Origin: Scybalousia_A sp052170555
Lineage (GTDB): Bacteria > Bacteroidota > Bacteroidia > Bacteroidales > P3
Direction: 5' to 3'
Assembly (NCBI GenBank): GCA_052170555.1
Contig: JBQNAI010000012.1
Coordinates: 1 to 55,874, forward strand
DNA: 55,874 nt
In this document: positions 9,339 through 18,854 of the stretch, one piece after another
How positions within the stretch are numbered: the stretch's first letter is position 1
Layout: each line of letters opens with the position of its first letter
Program-made: the position numbers and the translations under genes
Notes under the pieces: model-generated
What the model was told of the DNA's origin: nothing
Seen by the model: only the letters and a program-made list of their open reading frames with translations
The model's database searches: none

Positions 9339-10241
9339 TTATTTGGATTTGTAACGTTCGATAGCAAGTGATATATTTTCTATAATATCCGAGGCTATTA
9401 AGCTTGTTTCTCCTATTTTTTCTTTGGCAATATCTCCTGCCAAGGCATGTAAGAAAACTCCGATTTTTGCCGTTTGAGCTGTTGGATATCCTTGTGTTAG
9501 TATTCCTAATAGAATTCCGGTCAATACATCTCCGCTACCAGCTGTTGCCATACCAGCATTACCTATCGTATTGAAGAAAATATCACCTGTATTGACACTT
9601 ATAGCGGTTATTCCTCCTTTCAATATGATAGTTATACCTGTTTGTATTGAAAAGTGTCGCATAAATTCAAGTTTTTTTTCATAAGATGAAAATGTTCCGA
9701 AAAGCCTTTCAAACTCTTTTTCGTGCGGAGTCAGTATAGTGTTTCTATGTAATAGGGACTGGAAGTTTTTTATTTTTGCAATTATATTTAATCCATCTGC
9801 GTCAATGATTAATGGTAAGGTATTATTGCTTAATAATCTAATTACTGCTTCTTTACTTTTTTGTTTTGTGTCTAAGCCACAACCGATGGCAATAGCAGAG
9901 AATTTGTGAGTGTCAATATCAGAGGAAAATACCTCGTTGTCATCGTCAAGCGATAGCATAGCTTCAGGAACTGAGATTTGCAAAATACTATTGAGAGATG
10001 TAGGAATATGAATGGTTAAAAGACCCAATCCCAAACGTAAGGAAGCCCTGCCTGCAAGAATACTTGCCCCTCCTTTTCCTAAAGACCCTGCTATCAATAA
10101 TCCATGCCCAAAGGTTCCTTTATGTGCAAATTCATTTCTTTGTGTAAAAAAATTGTTGTCGAGTAAATATGGTGTTAGAATGTGGTAATATTCTTGTTTT
10201 TTTAGATTGTTAATCTCCATAAAACTATTGAAATTTTTCAT
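9339..10241 (-). CDS. nnrD: ADP/ATP-dependent NAD(P)H-hydrate dehydratase, single domain
   Basis: The enzyme repairs damaged NAD(P)H hydrates. The product of about 300 residues matches the YjeF C-terminal (carbohydrate-kinase-like) family: FGHGLLIAGSLGKGGA with the ASILAGRASLRLGLGLLT helix near the start, the IIDADGLNII segment in the middle, ILTPHEKEFERL, and the GNAGMATAGSGDVLTGI nucleotide-binding loop near residues 240-256. In most bacteria, including Bacteroides, this domain is fused to an N-terminal epimerase domain (NnrE) in a protein of about 500 residues. Here only a short leader of about 40 residues precedes the dehydratase domain. The longer in-frame start at 10274 is upstream of a TATTTTTGC box (10261-10269, minus), so I choose the internal Met at 10241; Met at 10220 is also possible. 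Confidence 0.9.
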   Translation of the reverse strand: MKNFNSFMEINNLKKQEYYHILTPYLLDNNFFTQRNEFAHKGTFGHGLLIAGSLGKGGASILAGRASLRLGLGLLTIHIPTSLNSILQISVPEAMLSLDDDNEVFSSDIDTHKFSAIAIGCGLDTKQKSKEAVIRLLSNNTLPLIIDADGLNIIAKIKNFQSLLHRNTILTPHEKEFERLFGTFSSYEKKLEFMRHFSIQTGITIILKGGITAISVNTGDIFFNTIGNAGMATAGSGDVLTGILLGILTQGYPTAQTAKIGVFLHALAGDIAKEKIGETSLIASDIIENISLAIERYKSK

Positions 10242-10260
10242 AAAATTGGCGATATTTTTT

Positions 10261-10269
10261 GCAAAAATA
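10261..10269 (-). promoter_or_regulatory. Likely -7 box of nnrD
   Basis: The minus strand reads TATTTTTGC, 19 bases before the chosen nnrD start. It fits TAnnTTTG. No clear TTG is seen at -33. Confidence 0.4.
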
Positions 10270-10303
10270 CACAATAAATTCTAATCGTCTAAAAAAAAAA
10301 TTA

Positions 10304-10312
10304 TATCTTTGC
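10304..10312 (+). promoter_or_regulatory. Likely -7 box of the peptide transporter gene
   Basis: TATCTTTGC fits the Bacteroidetes -7 element and implies a 5' leader of about 60 bases before the ATG at 10381. The -33 element is not clear. Confidence 0.45.
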
Positions 10313-10380
10313 AAACTTGAAAAATTATTTCACATTAGACTGATTTTAAATAAAAGTATAAATAAATAAAATTAAAATCT

Positions 10381-11949
10381 ATGTTTACAAATCATCCAAA
10401 AGGGCTTTTAGCAGCAGCCCTTAGTAATATGGGAGAACGTTTTGGCTACTATATTATGAATGCTGTTTTGGTATTATTCCTTTGTTCTAAATTTGGATTG
10501 CCAGAGGAGGAAGCAACATTAATATATTCTATATTTTATATGGGGATATATATCCTGAGTCTTGTAGGAGGTATTATAGCTGACCGAAGTCAGAATTACA
10601 AAGGTACAATACAGGCAGGCTTACTTGTCATGGCTATTGGATATGTGATTCTATCCATTCCCATTATGGCAAATCCAGGAACGATGGGGTGGTTGCTAAC
10701 CGTTACGTGCATAGCACTATTTTTGATTGCCTTCGGGAATGGTCTGTTTAAAGGAAACCTTCAAGCAATTGTAGGACAAATGTACGATAATTATGAAATA
10801 GAGGAAGCAAAGAAGGGTGAGGAGGCATTGAGAATTGCAAAAAGCAGAAGAGACAGTGGATTTCAGATATTTTATATGTTTATCAATGTCGGCGGAGTTA
10901 TAGCTCCTTTTATAGCTCCTTTACTTCGCAGTTGGTGGCTTAACCACAATGGTTTAGTATACAATGCAGACCTTCCTGCTTTGTGTCATCAATTTATAGA
11001 TGCTACTGCTACTGGTGTTTCTTTGGCACCTGAGTTTCTTACGAAGTTGAATAAATTGATTGCTGAGGTGCACGGAACAGGTGGAGCTACTGTGGAGTTT
11101 TGCCAAAATTACCTTAATATCTTCAATACTGGAGTTCATTATTCTTTTATTGCATCTGTCACGGCTATGGTGATATCTTTGGTGATTTTCTTTTCTAATA
11201 AGAGAATTTTCCCTACGCCAGCGAAAAAGGAATCTTCAACAAATGTTACTTATACGGTAGAAGAAAAGAGAGCTATGGCAAAAGAACTTAAGCAACGTTT
11301 ATATGCAATGTTTGCGGTTTTAGTTATTGCTGTTTTCTTTTGGTTCTCTTTCCATCAAAACGGAACTTCGATGTCGTTATTCGCAAGAGATTTCGTTAAT
11401 ACATCGCTGTTCCCTCCTGAGGTATGGCAAGCTGTTAACCCATTCTTCGTTATTATTCTTACGTTCCCTATAATGGGGCTATTTTCTATGTTTGCACGTG
11501 AGGGCAAGGAGATTTCCACCCCTAAAAAGATTGCAATCGGAATGGGAATAGCAGGTTGTGCGTATTTGTTTATGACTATATTCTGTTATATTAATGGTTA
11601 TCCATCTGCAACTATCTTTAAAGCTATGGCTGTGGAAAAAGCAGAGGTAATGAAGGCTGGATTTGGAGTTCTAATCATTTATTACTTCTTTATGACAGTA
11701 GCAGAGTTGTTTATATCTCCTCTTGGATTGAGCTTTATTTCAAAAGTTGCACCTAAAAATTTACTTGGTTTGTGTCAAGGTTTATGGCTTGGTGCTACTG
11801 CGGTAGGGAATGGATTTTTATGGATAGGTCCATGGCTTTACAATAAATATCCTATTTGGAATGCTTGGATTGTATTTATGGCAGTATGTTTTGTTTCCAT
11901 GATTGTTATGCTTTTCATGGTCAAATGGTTAGAAAGAGTTACTAAGTAG
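10381..11949 (+). CDS. POT/PTR-family proton-dependent peptide transporter
   Basis: A 522-residue inner-membrane protein with many hydrophobic helices. Near the N-terminus, NMGERFGYYIMNAVLVLF carries the ExERFxYY-type signature of the proton-coupled oligopeptide transporters (POT, major facilitator superfamily), and FGNGLFKGNLQAIVGQMY (residues about 119-136) resembles the family's second signature (FxxGxxKPN). A hydrophilic insertion at about residues 195-245 and a charged central loop (KRIFPTPAKKESS) separate the two halves. It probably imports di- and tripeptides using the proton gradient. It is transcribed divergently from nnrD. Exact substrates cannot be read from the sequence. Confidence 0.9.
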   Translation: MFTNHPKGLLAAALSNMGERFGYYIMNAVLVLFLCSKFGLPEEEATLIYSIFYMGIYILSLVGGIIADRSQNYKGTIQAGLLVMAIGYVILSIPIMANPGTMGWLLTVTCIALFLIAFGNGLFKGNLQAIVGQMYDNYEIEEAKKGEEALRIAKSRRDSGFQIFYMFINVGGVIAPFIAPLLRSWWLNHNGLVYNADLPALCHQFIDATATGVSLAPEFLTKLNKLIAEVHGTGGATVEFCQNYLNIFNTGVHYSFIASVTAMVISLVIFFSNKRIFPTPAKKESSTNVTYTVEEKRAMAKELKQRLYAMFAVLVIAVFFWFSFHQNGTSMSLFARDFVNTSLFPPEVWQAVNPFFVIILTFPIMGLFSMFAREGKEISTPKKIAIGMGIAGCAYLFMTIFCYINGYPSATIFKAMAVEKAEVMKAGFGVLIIYYFFMTVAELFISPLGLSFISKVAPKNLLGLCQGLWLGATAVGNGFLWIGPWLYNKYPIWNAWIVFMAVCFVSMIVMLFMVKWLERVTK

Positions 11950-11983
11950 TAATTGTGTATAACTTAATTCTAATAAATAGAAA

Positions 11984-12442
11984 ATGAAATGGATATTTGC
12001 AATACTGTCCATAGTTTTGCCTATGTTTTCATTTTGTGAGGTTTTACCGTATATAACGCACAATGAAAAGTTTGAGACAAAATTTACGTCCGTTGAAATA
12101 TTTCAGACTTTTAGCAAGGGTTTTACGTTGGTCAGTAACAAAGATGGGGGAGTGGTAAAACTTATTTTGTATGAAGATATTTATTATGGTGGTAAAGAAC
12201 TTGCAGGAAAATTCGCCATAATAAATACTTATTCATACGAAAACAAAGAGGAAAATATTAAAACTATTCCCATATTTATTAAATATCCCAAGTATAAAGA
12301 ATATAAAGAATAAATTCAGGAAGATTACGACATCTATATTGCTTTTTTGCTAGGCGGTGCAGATGTCGTATTGTCTTATGGAGATAGCAGTTATAAAAAT
12401 ATTGATTTTGGCAAGTTTAATTTAGATGGATTCACAGGATGA
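11984..12442 (+). pseudogene. Small secreted protein interrupted by an in-frame TAA
   Basis: The frame begins with ATG at 11984 and encodes a signal peptide (MKWIFAILSIVLPMFSFC) and about 90 further residues with no family I recognise. It meets TAA at 12311-12313, but the same frame stays open for another 42 codons (IQEDYDIYIAFLLGGADVVL and onward) to a TGA at 12440-12442. That TGA overlaps the ATG of the next gene (ATGA at 12439-12442), the usual geometry of a translationally coupled pair. The full-length protein was therefore probably 152 residues, and the TAA is either a recent nonsense mutation, a sequencing error or, less likely, a read-through site. The product may still work as a 109-residue truncated form. 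Confidence 0.65.
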
Positions 12443-12657
12443 AGGAAATACGGTTTAAAATACGAAAACAGGATGACTTTATACAGTTGATTCAACTACT
12501 GAAAGCTACTAATATTGTTGAATCTGGAGGTTTAGCTCAGATAATGGTAACAGAAGGAGAGGTAAAAAGGAATGGTGAAGTGGAGTTGAGAAAACGTGCC
12601 AAAATAAGACGGAATGAAAAAATAGAATTGCGAGAATTCTTAATTATTACAGAGTGA
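12439..12657 (+). CDS. S4-like RNA-binding domain protein (YaaA/RlbA type)
   Basis: A 72-residue protein made of one S4-like domain. The helix FIQLIQLLKATNIVESGG is followed by the strand segment AQIMVTEGEVKRNGEVELRK, with the characteristic EGxVxxNGExExR loop, and then KIRRNEKIEL. These small proteins bind structured RNA, probably rRNA; a precise role is not established. The start overlaps the TGA that ends the preceding interrupted frame (ATGA), pointing to translational coupling. Confidence 0.85.
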   Translation: MKEIRFKIRKQDDFIQLIQLLKATNIVESGGLAQIMVTEGEVKRNGEVELRKRAKIRRNEKIELREFLIITE

Positions 12658-12830
12658 TAAATAATGTATTATTAGAATCTTTTGTTTAATGTAATTAAAT
12701 GTATAGTCAGAAAGATATGTAGGTATAGGTAGCTGGATAATAAACGAGGAGGATGTAGATAAAAAGATGTGAAGAGAAAAGACAATAAATATGAAAATTT
12801 AAAAAAGAAAGAAATAAAAAATTAAAAAGT

Positions 12831-13247
12831 ATGGATCTTAATGTAATTTTAGCAATTACGGGAAAACCCGGTCTTTATAAGTTGATATCAAGGACAAAAT
12901 CGGGAGCATTGGTTGAATCGTTAATAGATAAAAAACGTATACCTGCGTTTTCTAATGAAAGAATTTCTTCGCTTAAAGATATAAGTATTTTTACTGAAGA
13001 AGAGGATAAACCATTATTAGAGGTATTTCAGGCTATTTACCGTCTGGAAAATGGAGGGAAATGCATAGATCATAAATCTGACGAAAGGACTTTGAGAAAA
13101 TATATGGATAGAGTTCTTCCTGCCTATGATAAGGACCGTGTACATCTGTCTGACATGAGAAAGCTTTTTTCTTGGTATAATATTCTTTTAAAAAACGGAC
13201 TCATAGATCTGGAAGAAGAAAAAGAAGAGATGTCAGAAAAAAAATAA
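12831..13247 (+). CDS. DUF5606-family protein
   Basis: A 138-residue soluble protein opening with MDLNVILAITGKPGLYKLIS and containing VESLIDKKRIPAFSNERISSLKDISIFTE, the hallmark of the Bacteroidetes-specific DUF5606 family. The C-terminal half contains the conserved LRKYMDRVLPAYDKDRVHLSDMRKLFSWYN region and ends in a Glu/Lys-rich tail. The family has no established function. It is separated from the S4-like gene by about 170 bases and could be in its own unit. Confidence 0.9.
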   Translation: MDLNVILAITGKPGLYKLISRTKSGALVESLIDKKRIPAFSNERISSLKDISIFTEEEDKPLLEVFQAIYRLENGGKCIDHKSDERTLRKYMDRVLPAYDKDRVHLSDMRKLFSWYNILLKNGLIDLEEEKEEMSEKK

Positions 13248-13717
13248 AAGTTTTTACATGGATGAATTTTTTTATTTATCCGATGCAACTAGGGTACTTT
13301 TTTGGTATCTGAAATTGATCAAAGATGAAAGTTAACTCAAGATATAACAAGATGAATACGATAAAACTTATTGGTAAATTATGGATATAGTGTAGTTTTG
13401 TATTCGGTTGTTTTTTTGAATTGTTTAATGGCAATAATTTATTAAGACTGAAAACAAGATTCTTCGTTGAAATTAATAAATTATTTTAGAAAAGAATGTA
13501 ATATATTGTGATATGATATACTGAATTAATGTAATTACTGAAATGTTTGACGACAATGTGTGTGTACAATTTGTGAGTGTATGCGTATAAATAAAAAATG
13601 TAAAGTAGGTGTTTGGTGAAAAAATGTAGTGTTTATGATGGTCAAGGATAGTAACGAAAGCAAATATAGTTTTTTGTAATGAAAATAATCAGTATGATAA
13701 AAAAAACGGCGATTTTC
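13248..13717. other. Gene-free stretch before the rimP promoter
   Basis: A+T-rich sequence with no convincing ORF, RNA gene or strong hairpin. It ends at the promoter of the rimP-nusA-infB operon. Confidence 0.6.
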
Positions 13718-13749
13718 TTGGTCAATTTGAAATAAAGTTGTAATTTTGC
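13718..13749 (+). promoter_or_regulatory. Promoter of the rimP-nusA-infB operon
   Basis: TTG at 13718-13720, 20 bases, then TAATTTTGC at 13741-13749: both elements of the Bacteroidetes housekeeping promoter. The leader to the rimP ATG (13807) is about 50 bases, and includes AGGGGGACGACTTAAGTTCCCCTT (13762-13785), whose GGGGA and TCCCC ends could pair. Confidence 0.7.
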
Positions 13750-13806
13750 AAGCGGAATGGAGAGGGGGACGACTTAAGTTCCCCTTATTTCATAGAAAGT
13801 CGTGAT

Positions 13807-14235
13807 ATGATTGACGGGAAGATAATAAAAAATATTTTGGAACAATATTTAGACGGTGGGGATTTGTTCCTTGTGGAGGTGAAAGTGTCTAGGAATAACG
13901 TTATAATTGTAACTATTGATGGAGATAATGGAGTGATGCTTGATAACTGTATAGAAATTTCTAAATATATAGAGAAGCAGTTGGATAGAGACAAAGAGGA
14001 TTTTGAATTGACAGTCACGTCGTCCGGATTAGGAGATTTTTTTACATTGGATAGGCAGTATAAGAAAAATATAGGCAAAAGCGTTGAAGTAGTTATGAGA
14101 GATAATTATAAGGAGAATGGTGTGATAGAAGATATAAGAGATGGGAAACTTTTCTTGTCAAAGAAAAAGCAGTCAACAATGACAGTTATAGACTTGAATG
14201 AAATAGAGAAAACCAGAGTTGTAATTAGTTTTTAA
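13807..14235 (+). CDS. rimP: Ribosome maturation factor RimP
   Basis: RimP assists 30S subunit maturation. The 142-residue product (a little shorter than the usual 150) has an N-terminal alpha/beta domain with DGGDLFLVEVKVSRNNVIIVTIDGDNGVMLDNCIEISKYIEK, matching the conserved (V/I)xIDxxxGVxxxDC pattern, and the segment LTVTSSGLG followed by a C-terminal SH3-like domain. It is the first gene of the conserved rimP-nusA-infB cluster, 39 bases before nusA, behind a clear promoter. Confidence 0.95.
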   Translation: MIDGKIIKNILEQYLDGGDLFLVEVKVSRNNVIIVTIDGDNGVMLDNCIEISKYIEKQLDRDKEDFELTVTSSGLGDFFTLDRQYKKNIGKSVEVVMRDNYKENGVIEDIRDGKLFLSKKKQSTMTVIDLNEIEKTRVVISF

Positions 14236-14274
14236 GTAGAATAATAATTTATCCAAAAATAATAGGAATAACTA

Positions 14275-15537
14275 ATGGAAAAACTTAGTTTGATAGATTC
14301 GTTTTCGGAATTTAAGGAACTTAAAGGTATAGATACAGAGACGTTGATGCGAATCCTTGAAGATGTGTTGCGAGGACTTTTAACGAAAAAATATGGTACT
14401 GATAAGAATTTTGACATTATTGTAAATCCTGATAAAGGTGATTTAGAGATTTGGCGTTCGAGAACCATTGTTAAAGATGATGAGCTTTCGGATGCTAATG
14501 CTGAGATTACTCTTTCGGAAGCTGTTAAAGTGGAACCGGATTTTGAGGCAGGAGATGAGTTCGCAGAGGAAATTCATATTAGAGATTTTGGTCGTAGAGA
14601 TATACTTTCAATTCGTCAAAACTTGATTGGGAAAATTCAGGAGTATGAACGAGCTAATGTTTACACTAAATATAAGGAGAAAATTGGACAGATAGTTATT
14701 GTAGAGGTATATCAAGTTTGGAAAAAAGAACTTTTGGCTAAGGACGAGGATGGTATTGAGCTTATATTACCGAAAACAGAACAGATACCAAGTGATTTCT
14801 TCCATAAAGGTGATACTGTTAAAGCTGTTGTGTTGAAAGTGGAAATGCGTAATAATATTCCCAGTATCATCATTTCAAGAGTTTCTCCTATATTCCTTGA
14901 AAGGTTATTTGAACATGAGGTGCCTGAGATTTATGATGGATTAATAACTATAAAAAATACTGTTCGTCAACCAGGTGAAAGGGCTAAGATTGCTGTTGAG
15001 AGTTATGACGATAGGATAGACCCTGTTGGAGCCTGTGTAGGTATGAAAGGAAGTCGTATTCACGGAATTGTGAGAGAATTAAAGAATGAAAATATAGACG
15101 TTATTGCATATACACCAAATGCAGACTTATATATATCTCGTGCATTAGCTCCAGCAAAAGTTATTTCTGTAAACATAAACGAAGAAACAAGAAAAGCAGA
15201 TGTGTTTATGAGTGCTGATCAGGTGTCTTTGGCAATCGGTAAAGGTGGATACAATATTAAGCTTGCTAGTAAATTGACCGGATATGAAATTGATGTGTAT
15301 AGAGACACTGATATGAAATATGAAGACGATGTGGATTTGCAAGATTTTGCAGACGAGATAGATCAATGGATTATTGATGCATTGAAGAGTATTGGATGTG
15401 ATACTGCTAAAGATGTTTTGGCTATTAGTAAAGAGGATTTAGAACTTCGTACCGACCTTGAAACTGAAACAGTTGATCATATCATAGAAGTATTAAAGGC
15501 AGAATTCGAAGAAGAAGATAATTTGTCTGAAAACTAA
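14275..15537 (+). CDS. nusA: Transcription termination/antitermination factor NusA
   Basis: NusA binds RNA polymerase and modulates pausing and termination. The 420-residue protein has the N-terminal RNA-polymerase-binding domain (residues about 1-125), an S1 domain (about 130-200, EKIGQIVIVEVYQVWKKELL), and two KH domains (DPVGACVGMKGSRIHGIVRE near 255-275, and SLAIGKGGYNIKLASKLTGY near 318-340). It ends with a short acidic helix-rich segment (from about residue 360) and lacks the long acidic repeats of the E. coli protein. It is the middle gene of the rimP-nusA-infB operon. Confidence 0.96.
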   Translation: MEKLSLIDSFSEFKELKGIDTETLMRILEDVLRGLLTKKYGTDKNFDIIVNPDKGDLEIWRSRTIVKDDELSDANAEITLSEAVKVEPDFEAGDEFAEEIHIRDFGRRDILSIRQNLIGKIQEYERANVYTKYKEKIGQIVIVEVYQVWKKELLAKDEDGIELILPKTEQIPSDFFHKGDTVKAVVLKVEMRNNIPSIIISRVSPIFLERLFEHEVPEIYDGLITIKNTVRQPGERAKIAVESYDDRIDPVGACVGMKGSRIHGIVRELKNENIDVIAYTPNADLYISRALAPAKVISVNINEETRKADVFMSADQVSLAIGKGGYNIKLASKLTGYEIDVYRDTDMKYEDDVDLQDFADEIDQWIIDALKSIGCDTAKDVLAISKEDLELRTDLETETVDHIIEVLKAEFEEEDNLSEN

Positions 15538-15603
15538 AATCTATTTATAACACACCAATAAGAATAAACTTTATACAATTAAACAAATCAAAGATCAAAG
15601 AGA

Positions 15604-18570
15604 ATGCCAGAGGTAAATAAGTCTATAAGATTACAAAAAGCTGCAAAAGAGTTTAATGTGGGCATTGCAACAATAGTAGAATTTCTGACAAAAAAAGGTA
15701 AGAAAATAGATAATAGTCCAAATACGAGACTGGATGAAGAATCGTATGGACTTTTGTCGGCAGAATTTCAAAGTGAAAAGCAGAAAAAAGATATAGCTGA
15801 TAATCTCCAAATTTCAATTGCTAAAAAGGGTGAGCAAAAAGAGGTAGTTGTTGAAAAAAATCCCAAAGAAGTAGATATTGAAGTTAGCAGTGAAAATAAT
15901 ATAACAGAAGATGTATTTATTAAATCTTCAACAATAGATTTTAAATCTTCAAATCAAGAAAGGGAACATAAGGGTAAATTTGTTGATTTAGAAGAATCTG
16001 TTACTAGGTCGGCACAACAAACTCTCAAAGAGCAGAATGAACCTAAATCTATTGTAGTTGGAGAACAGCAGATTAATATTTTGGGTAAAATAGACCTATC
16101 TTCTTTGGATAAGAGAGGAAAAACGGATAAGAAAAGTAAAGATAAAAAAGAAGATAAGTCACTCGGTCAAGATAAGAAAAGGGGGAAGAAAGAGAATATA
16201 AAAGAAAGAAGGCAGGAAAGAAATACCGAGAATATAGAAATCCTTAAGCCTGAAAAAAAACAGGAGAATAAAACTAAGCTTAATATTAAATTAGAACATA
16301 AAGAGGAGTATCGTAAGATAGAAAAAACGACAGAGGCAGAACAACAGGGAGGTGAATCAATAAAAAAAAGAGAAGAAAAGGATAACTTTATACAAACGAC
16401 GTATGTTAAATTGAGTGGTCCGAAGCTTACAGGAGAAAAGGTTGATTTATCCCAATTTACATTAACCGAGAAGAAAAAGGAAGCTAATAAAGATACTAAA
16501 AACAATAAAAAAGATACTGACGGTAAAAAGAAACGCAAGCATATAAAAACTGCTGTGGGGACTGCCGTAAATAAAGACGTGAGAAATTTGTCTGCAAACT
16601 CAGATGCAAGGAAAGAAAGGAAGAAAGATCGTAGGAAAGAAAAGAAAAAACACGTAGAGATAGATAATACCGAGATAGAAAAGCAGATTAAGGAGACGTT
16701 GGCGAGACTTTCTCCTCTTGGTAAAAGTAAAACTTCTAAACACCGTAGGGAAAAACGACATGAGGTAGCGGAACAACACCAAATGGAATTATTGGAAGCA
16801 CAGGAACAAAAGAATGTGCTAAAAGTAACGGAATTTGTAACGGCTAATGAGTTAGCAACGATGATGAATGTTCCGGTTACTAAAATTATTTCTTCGTGTA
16901 TGCAACTTGGAATGTTTGTATCAATCAATCAAAGGTTAGATGCAGAAGCTCTTCAATTGATTGCCGATGAGTTCGGTTATAGAATAGAATTTGTATCAGC
17001 AGAAGTGGTAAATGCTTTACAAACAGAAGAGGAAGAAGATAGAGAAGAGGATTTGCAACCTCGTTCTCCGATTGTTACAGTTATGGGACATGTTGATCAT
17101 GGTAAAACATCGCTGCTTGATTATATTAGAAAAACGAATGTTATTGCAGGAGAAGCAGGGGGTATAACACAGCATATTGGTGCCTATGAAGTTTCTCTTT
17201 CTGATGGCAGAAGAATTACTTTCTTGGATACACCTGGACACGAAGCTTTCACAGCTATGCGTGCACGAGGTGCTAAAATGACAGATATCGCCATAATTGT
17301 GGTAGCTTGTGACGATAAAATTATGCCTCAGACCATAGAAGCGATAAACCATGCACAGGCTGCAGGTGTTCCCATTGTATTTGCTTTGAACAAGATTGAT
17401 AAACCTGGAGCGGACCCGGAAAGAATCAAAGGTGATTTGGCAAATATGAATTTACTTGTTGAAGATTGGGGAGGGAAAATACAATCACAGGAAATTTCGG
17501 CAAAGAAAGGAATCAATGTAGATGCTCTTTTGGAAAAAGTACTGTTAGAAGCTGAGATGTTAGACTTGAAAGGTAATCCTACTAAGCGTGCAAGAGGAAC
17601 TGTTATTGAGTCTGCTTTGGATAAAGGACGAGGGTATATAGCAAAGATATTAGTTCAGGATGGTACGATAAGACAAGGAGATTTTGTATTGGCAGGTGCA
17701 ACTTTTGGAAGAGTGAAGGCGATGTACAATGAGCGTAATCAATTGATGAAATCGGCTGGTCCGTCTGCACCAGTCTTACTTTTGGGATTAAATGGTGCCC
17801 CTCAGGCGGGTGATACTTTCAATGTCGTAACGAATGAGAAAGAGGGGAAAGAACTTTCTAATAAGCGTCTGCAATTACAAAGAGAGCAGGGCTTAAGAAC
17901 TCAAAAACATATAACATTGGATGAAATTGGGAGAAGAATTGCTATAGGAGATTTCAAACAGTTAGACCTTATCATAAAGGCAGATGTAGATGGTTCAGTA
18001 GAAGCTCTCGCTGATTCATTGTTGAAACTATCTACCCCAGAAGTTCAGGTGAATGTTATTCATAAATCCGTAGGACAAATAACAGAGAGTGATGTATTGT
18101 TGGCTACCGCATCTAATGCAATCATAGTTGGTTTTCAGGTGCGTCCATCTGTAACTGCAAGAAAATTAGCTGAACAAGAGGGCATAGACATTCGTCTATA
18201 TTCCATAATATATGATGCTATCAATGAATTGCAAGATGCTATAGAGGGAATGTTGTCACCTGAGATAAAAGAGAAAGTTGTTGCTAATTTAGAGATTAGA
18301 GAAACTTTCAAAATTTCTAAGGTAGGAACGATAGCTGGTTGTATATGTTTGGACGGTAAAATTAATAAGAATACAAAAGTTCGTATAATTAGAGATGGTA
18401 TTGTCGTATATGCAGGCAACCTCGCTTCTCTTAAACGATTTAAAGATGAGGTTAAAGAAGTTGTAAGCGGACAAGATTGTGGTTTGAATATAGAGAATTT
18501 CAATGATATAAAAGTTGGGGATATTGTGGAGGGATACGAACAAATAGAGATTAAAAGGACATTGAAATAA
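15604..18570 (+). CDS. infB: Translation initiation factor IF-2
   Basis: IF-2 is the GTPase that places initiator tRNA on the ribosome. The 988-residue protein starts with an IF2-N helix domain (RLQKAAKEFNVGIATIVEFL), then a long Lys/Glu-rich, probably disordered linker (residues about 60-400), a second IF2-N domain (about 405-465), and the GTPase domain with P-loop GHVDHGKT (around 495-502), the switch II DTPGHEAF and NKID. The C-terminal beta-barrel domains and fMet-tRNA-binding part follow to the end. The very charged linker is usual for Bacteroidetes IF-2. It is the last protein gene of the operon; a tRNA gene starts 6 bases after its stop. Confidence 0.97.
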   Translation: MPEVNKSIRLQKAAKEFNVGIATIVEFLTKKGKKIDNSPNTRLDEESYGLLSAEFQSEKQKKDIADNLQISIAKKGEQKEVVVEKNPKEVDIEVSSENNITEDVFIKSSTIDFKSSNQEREHKGKFVDLEESVTRSAQQTLKEQNEPKSIVVGEQQINILGKIDLSSLDKRGKTDKKSKDKKEDKSLGQDKKRGKKENIKERRQERNTENIEILKPEKKQENKTKLNIKLEHKEEYRKIEKTTEAEQQGGESIKKREEKDNFIQTTYVKLSGPKLTGEKVDLSQFTLTEKKKEANKDTKNNKKDTDGKKKRKHIKTAVGTAVNKDVRNLSANSDARKERKKDRRKEKKKHVEIDNTEIEKQIKETLARLSPLGKSKTSKHRREKRHEVAEQHQMELLEAQEQKNVLKVTEFVTANELATMMNVPVTKIISSCMQLGMFVSINQRLDAEALQLIADEFGYRIEFVSAEVVNALQTEEEEDREEDLQPRSPIVTVMGHVDHGKTSLLDYIRKTNVIAGEAGGITQHIGAYEVSLSDGRRITFLDTPGHEAFTAMRARGAKMTDIAIIVVACDDKIMPQTIEAINHAQAAGVPIVFALNKIDKPGADPERIKGDLANMNLLVEDWGGKIQSQEISAKKGINVDALLEKVLLEAEMLDLKGNPTKRARGTVIESALDKGRGYIAKILVQDGTIRQGDFVLAGATFGRVKAMYNERNQLMKSAGPSAPVLLLGLNGAPQAGDTFNVVTNEKEGKELSNKRLQLQREQGLRTQKHITLDEIGRRIAIGDFKQLDLIIKADVDGSVEALADSLLKLSTPEVQVNVIHKSVGQITESDVLLATASNAIIVGFQVRPSVTARKLAEQEGIDIRLYSIIYDAINELQDAIEGMLSPEIKEKVVANLEIRETFKISKVGTIAGCICLDGKINKNTKVRIIRDGIVVYAGNLASLKRFKDEVKEVVSGQDCGLNIENFNDIKVGDIVEGYEQIEIKRTLK

Positions 18571-18576
18571 AAAGGC

Positions 18577-18648
18577 GGCCTCTTAGTTCAACGGATAGAA
18601 CGGAAGTTTCCTAAACTTTAAATGAGGGTTCGATTCCCCCAGAGGCTA
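18577..18648 (+). tRNA. tRNA-Arg (anticodon CCU)
   Basis: A cloverleaf can be drawn: acceptor GGCCTCT with AGAGGCT (first pair G-U), D stem GTTC/GAAC, anticodon stem GAAGT/ACTTT around the loop TTCCTAA (anticodon CCT at 34-36), and T arm GAGGG TTCGATT CCCCC with one A-C mismatch. The discriminator is A and CCA is not encoded. It lies 6 bases after infB and is likely cotranscribed with it. Confidence 0.9.
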
Positions 18649-18854
18649 CGAAATAACGTAAGATTTACTCCTCTTGTGCTGTTAGACAAGACATTTTGCA
18701 ACCCTTTTCTTTTTGTCTGTTTTTCTATCTCTTTCATCATTGTGAAAGAGTACCATTTAGCTATTTAGTGCATAGAAAATTTGTAGGCAGTATGGAAAAT
18801 GTGTTCTAACGTACAGTTAATTTTTCTTATTACTGATTTGCTTTGATAACAAAA

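Noticed and set aside
12311..12313. TAA as a recoded sense codon
   Set aside because: TAA ends many confident genes in this window (for example infB and panB), so the code is standard; a nonsense mutation or error is simpler.
16167..16928. A 253-codon minus-strand frame inside infB
   Set aside because: Shadow of the Lys/Glu-rich linker of IF-2: the reverse strand of AAA/GAA codons gives Phe/Ser/Leu-rich text. No independent features.
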